Source of the DNA: Bacillota bacterium
GTDB taxonomy: Bacteria; Bacillota; DTU030; DUMP01
Direction of reading: 5' to 3'
Assembly: GCA_030154105.1 (NCBI GenBank)
Contig: JASKKP010000002.1
Location: 62,001-126,000 of the forward strand
DNA: 64,000 bases
Below, in pieces: positions 61,517 through 64,000 of the stretch (position 1 is the first letter of the stretch; each line of letters opens with the position of its first letter). The notes below the pieces were generated by a model. The model did not search any database and had not been told where the DNA came from. It saw only the letters and a program-made list of their open reading frames with translations. Position numbers and translations under genes: made by a program.

Positions 61517-62854
61517 GTGCTGGAAAATCTAGCCGAAAAGATTCAAGGTGCGCTGCGCAAGCTCGGCGGCCGGGGACGGCTCACGGAAGGCGACGTCAAA
61601 GAGGCCCTGCGCGAGGTGCGGCTGGCCCTTCTGGAAGCCGATGTCAATTTTAAGGTGGTTAAGGATTTCATAGAAAAGGTCCGTCAGGCTGCAGTGGGGC
61701 AAGAAGTTTTGTCCAGCCTCACGCCGGCCCAGCAGGTGGTGAAGGTTGTCCACGAGCAGCTGACCGCCCTTCTTGGCGGTGGTACCAGCCGCCTGACATT
61801 TGCCTCCGAACCGCCCACCGTCTTCATTCTTGTGGGTCTGCAGGGCGCCGGAAAGACCACTACGGCGGCCAAGCTGGCCAACTTTCTCGCTAAGCAGGGA
61901 CGGCGGCCGCTCTTGGTGGCGGCGGACATATACCGGCCGGCGGCGATCAAGCAGCTCGAGGTTTTAGGGGCGAAACTGAAAATCCCTGTTTTCAGCCAGG
62001 GGGAGCTAAACCCGGTGCTTATTGCGCGGGCGGCGGTGGAAAAGGCGCGCCGCGAAGGCTTCGACACCGTGGTTATAGACACGGCCGGGCGTCTGCACAT
62101 CGACGACGAGATGATGGGCGAGCTCGCGCGGATTAAGGCAGAGGTCCGCCCGCAGGAAACCATCCTGGTGGTCGACGCCATGACCGGTCAAGATGCCGTA
62201 ACGGCAGCCAGCGCCTTCCACCAGCAAATTGGCCTGGATGGGGTTATCCTGACGAAACTGGACGGCGATGCACGGGGCGGGGCGGCCTTGTCCGTGCGGG
62301 CGGTGACGGGGGTACCGATCAAGTTCATCGGCACAGGCGAGGGGATCGAAGCGCTGGAGGTATTCCACCCGGACCGCCTGGCGGCGCGCATCCTGGGCAT
62401 GGGCGATGTACTTAGCCTCATCGAAAAGGCTCAGGAGACGCTGAACGCGGAAACGGCGCGGAAACTGGAACAGAAGCTGAGGCGTGAGGAGTTTACCCTG
62501 GAAGATTTTCGTACACAGCTTAGGGAAGTGCGCAAACTCGGCCCTCTCGACCAGCTCCTGAGCTACCTACCTGGCTGGTCCCAGATGAAGAAACTTTCGG
62601 CCATGGAAGTGGATGAAAAGGAACTGGTGCGTGTGGAAGCCATCATCAACTCCATGACGCCGGAGGAGCGGGCCCATCCGGAGATCATTGACGCCAGCCG
62701 CAAACGGCGTATCGCCAGAGGAAGCGGCACCACGGTTCAGGACGTGAACCGGCTGCTGAAACAGTTTACCGATATGAAGAAGCTCCTCAAACAGCTCGGC
62801 CGCGCGGGTAAACCCGGAAAGGCTCCTTTCGCCTTCGGGCCCTTTACCCGCTAG
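61517..62854 (+). CDS. ffh: signal recognition particle protein Ffh
   Basis: SRP54 homologue that binds signal sequences and 4.5S/scRNA. The 445-residue protein has N and G domains (P-loop GLQGAGKTT near 108, [23 protein letters not shown]) and a C-terminal M domain with [12 protein letters not shown] and [13 protein letters not shown] at 61517 is chosen for GAGAGG 9 bases upstream; GTG at 61508 overlaps that site. Confidence 0.97.
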   Translation: MLENLAEKIQGALRKLGGRGRLTEGDVKEALREVRLALLEADVNFKVVKDFIEKVRQAAVGQEVLSSLTPAQQVVKVVHEQLTALLGGGTSRLTFASEPPTVFILVGLQGAGKTTTAAKLANFLAKQGRRPLLVAADIYRPAAIKQLEVLGAKLKIPVFSQGELNPVLIARAAVEKARREGFDTVVIDTAGRLHIDDEMMGELARIKAEVRPQETILVVDAMTGQDAVTAASAFHQQIGLDGVILTKLDGDARGGAALSVRAVTGVPIKFIGTGEGIEALEVFHPDRLAARILGMGDVLSLIEKAQETLNAETARKLEQKLRREEFTLEDFRTQLREVRKLGPLDQLLSYLPGWSQMKKLSAMEVDEKELVRVEAIINSMTPEERAHPEIIDASRKRRIARGSGTTVQDVNRLLKQFTDMKKLLKQLGRAGKPGKAPFAFGPFTR

Positions 62855-62886
62855 CGGCAAGCGGCTCAACGAAAGGAGGTGAAAAT

Positions 62887-63177
62887 ATGGCAGTTAGGAT
62901 TCGGCTGCGCCGCATGGGCGCCAAAAAGGCTCCGTTTTACCGCTTGGTAGTGGCGGACTCGCGCATGCCGCGCGACGGGCGGTTTGTGGAGAGCATCGGT
63001 TACTACAACCCCACTAGAGAGCCGGCGGTGATCGAAGTAGACGAAGAGAAGGCCCTAACCTGGCTGTCCCGTGGGGCCCAGCCTTCCGAGACGGCACTTA
63101 AGCTCTTGAAGAAGGTTGGGATTTGGGAAAAATTTACCGAAAAGAAGGCGAAGGGCCAGGAGGTTACCCAGGGCTAA
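62887..63177 (+). CDS. rpsP: 30S ribosomal protein S16
   Basis: A 96-residue small-subunit protein, [22 protein letters not shown], with YYNP. ATG follows a near-perfect AAAGGAGGTGAAAAT. Confidence 0.98.
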   Translation: MAVRIRLRRMGAKKAPFYRLVVADSRMPRDGRFVESIGYYNPTREPAVIEVDEEKALTWLSRGAQPSETALKLLKKVGIWEKFTEKKAKGQEVTQG

Positions 63178-63192
63178 GGGGGGCGAGACCAG

Positions 63193-63429
63193 GTGCGGGA
63201 ACTTCTAGAGGTTGTGGCGAAGGCATTGGTAAGCAACCCCGATGCTGTGGCCGTGAATGAGGTACAGGGAGAAACTTCGCTGATCCTGGAGCTCAAGGTA
63301 GGCCCCGAAGACATGGGCAAAGTAATCGGCAAGCAGGGGCGCGTTGCCAAAGCCATCCGCACGGTAATGCGAGCTGCCGCTGCCCGGGACGGCCGACGGG
63401 TGACGGTGGAGATTGTCGAGCACTCCTGA
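63193..63429 (+). CDS. khpA: KH-domain RNA-binding protein KhpA (YlqC)
   Basis: A 78-residue single KH domain with the GxxG loop in VIGKQGRVAKAIR. KhpA pairs with KhpB/Jag and influences cell division in streptococci. GTG at 63193, 15 bases after rpsP. Conserved rpsP-khpA-ylqD-rimM order. Confidence 0.95.
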   Translation: MRELLEVVAKALVSNPDAVAVNEVQGETSLILELKVGPEDMGKVIGKQGRVAKAIRTVMRAAAARDGRRVTVEIVEHS

Positions 63430-63492
63430 GGAGGCAAAAAAGTTCTGCTCGAAAGCCGAAGGCGCAGGCGGAGCAGGTGGGGGGTGCGATAG

Positions 63493-63894
63493 ATGCTGGT
63501 TAAGCGGACGATCACATTGAAGGCGGTAGTTACCCCCGAGTTCCAACAGGAAATGCTCCGCGATCTCGCTAACACCCTGCAGAGGTTGGAGTTGGAACTG
63601 CAGCAGATAGAATTTCAGGGGAAACGGTTGCTCCTGGAAGCCGAGAAGCAGGGGCACCAGCAGGTGCTGGCCGCCAAGCAACAGATTGAGCAGGAAAAGG
63701 AGAAGCGCTTAGAAATGCGCGGGCGCCTGCGGCAGAAAATGGAAGAAGTAAAAAATTGGGAGATCGGGAGCGAGGTAGTCCAGGGGATGCTAGAAGGCTG
63801 GGTAGAGATAAAAACCGGCGACAGCATCGCCCGCCTGTTGGGGGCAGAGATCGTGACAGCCAATGGCAAGGTCGTAGAATTGCGCCATGAATAG
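63493..63894 (+). CDS. ylqD: YlqD family protein
   Basis: A 133-residue protein of unknown function: N-terminal strand LVKRTITLKAVVTPEFQ, a central coiled coil (about 20-85, QRLELELQQIEFQGKRLLLE) and a C-terminal beta part (GWVEIKTGDSI). Position before rimM is conserved. It overlaps rimM by 8 bases. Confidence 0.9.
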   Translation: MLVKRTITLKAVVTPEFQQEMLRDLANTLQRLELELQQIEFQGKRLLLEAEKQGHQQVLAAKQQIEQEKEKRLEMRGRLRQKMEEVKNWEIGSEVVQGMLEGWVEIKTGDSIARLLGAEIVTANGKVVELRHE

Positions 63895-64000
63895 GGATGA
63901 GCTGGTTACCATCGGTCAGGTGACCTCGGCGCACGGCGTGCGGGGCGAGATGAACCTAGCCCTCCTTACGGATTTTCCCGAGCGTGTCCGGCGCTTAAAA
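63887..64000 (+). CDS. rimM: 16S rRNA processing protein RimM, 3' truncated by window edge
   Basis: 30S maturation factor that binds S19. Only the first 38 codons are in the window: MNRDELVTIGQVTSAHGVRG followed by EMNLALLTDFPERVRRLK, the typical RimM N-terminus. ATG overlaps the ylqD stop; the gene continues to the right, probably into trmD and rplS. Confidence 0.93.
   Translation, partial: MNRDELVTIGQVTSAHGVRGEMNLALLTDFPERVRRLK

Overview
This 64 kb window comes from the chromosome of a high-GC (about 60%), endospore-forming anaerobic Firmicute of the class Clostridia. Spore genes are present (spoVM, spoVS, gpr, ylbJ). Gene order follows the Bacillus/Clostridium backbone: def-fmt-rsmB-rlmN-prpC-prkC-rsgA-rpe-thiN, fapR-plsX-fab-acpP-rnc-smc-ftsY-ffh-rpsP-rimM. 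Other markers are a DapL aminotransferase route to diaminopimelate, FabK in place of FabI, Pta-AckA acetate formation and zinc-ribbon L28 and L32. A thermophilic acetogen or Desulfotomaculum/Moorella-like lineage is plausible, but this is inference. Nearly all the DNA is coding; I see no insertion sequence, prophage, CRISPR array, rRNA or tRNA.

Layout. 1-3 kb: end of rluD, then pyrR and uraA, each behind a PyrR-type attenuator. 3-7.5 kb: rqcH-like gene on the minus strand and a SERCA-type calcium ATPase. 7.5-28.7 kb: a long plus-strand run, dapF-dapL-yicC-remA-gmk-rpoZ-coaBC-priA-def-fmt-DUF116-membrane protein-rsmB-rlmN, continuing into a signalling and cell-wall block (FHA protein, small membrane protein, PP2C phosphatase, SEDS polymerase, class B PBP, PASTA kinase) and rsgA-rpe-thiN. 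28.8-34.8 kb: small genes including spoVM, a hot-dog thioesterase, rpmB (minus), a glutamate/aspartate symporter, the Asp23/FakA-like pair and gpr (minus).

35-41.2 kb: a sigma-54 activator followed by acyl-CoA dehydrogenase, EtfBA and a two-subunit CoA-transferase. The intergenic DNA holds a correctly spaced -24/-12 promoter and, upstream, two matching 18-bp palindromes, so the module looks like a self-contained regulated unit. 41.3-48.3 kb: rsmD-coaD-coiled-coil protein, ylbJ (minus), patatin phospholipase, pta-ackA, yceD-rpmF. 48.4-56.1 kb: fatty-acid synthesis (fapR to fabF) and rnc. 56.2-64 kb: spoVS, smc, ftsY, ylxM, ffh, rpsP, khpA, ylqD and the start of rimM.

Several promoters are readable: sigma-A sites with 17-bp spacers before pyrR, dapF, the thioesterase, rpmB, yloU, yceD, fapR and ylxM, and sporulation-type sites before spoVS (sigma-H), ylbJ (sigma-E) and gpr (sigma-F/G). 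Many genes overlap by 4 to 20 bases, implying translational coupling. Start codons were moved from the longest possible start wherever a ribosome-binding site or family alignment favoured an internal one.
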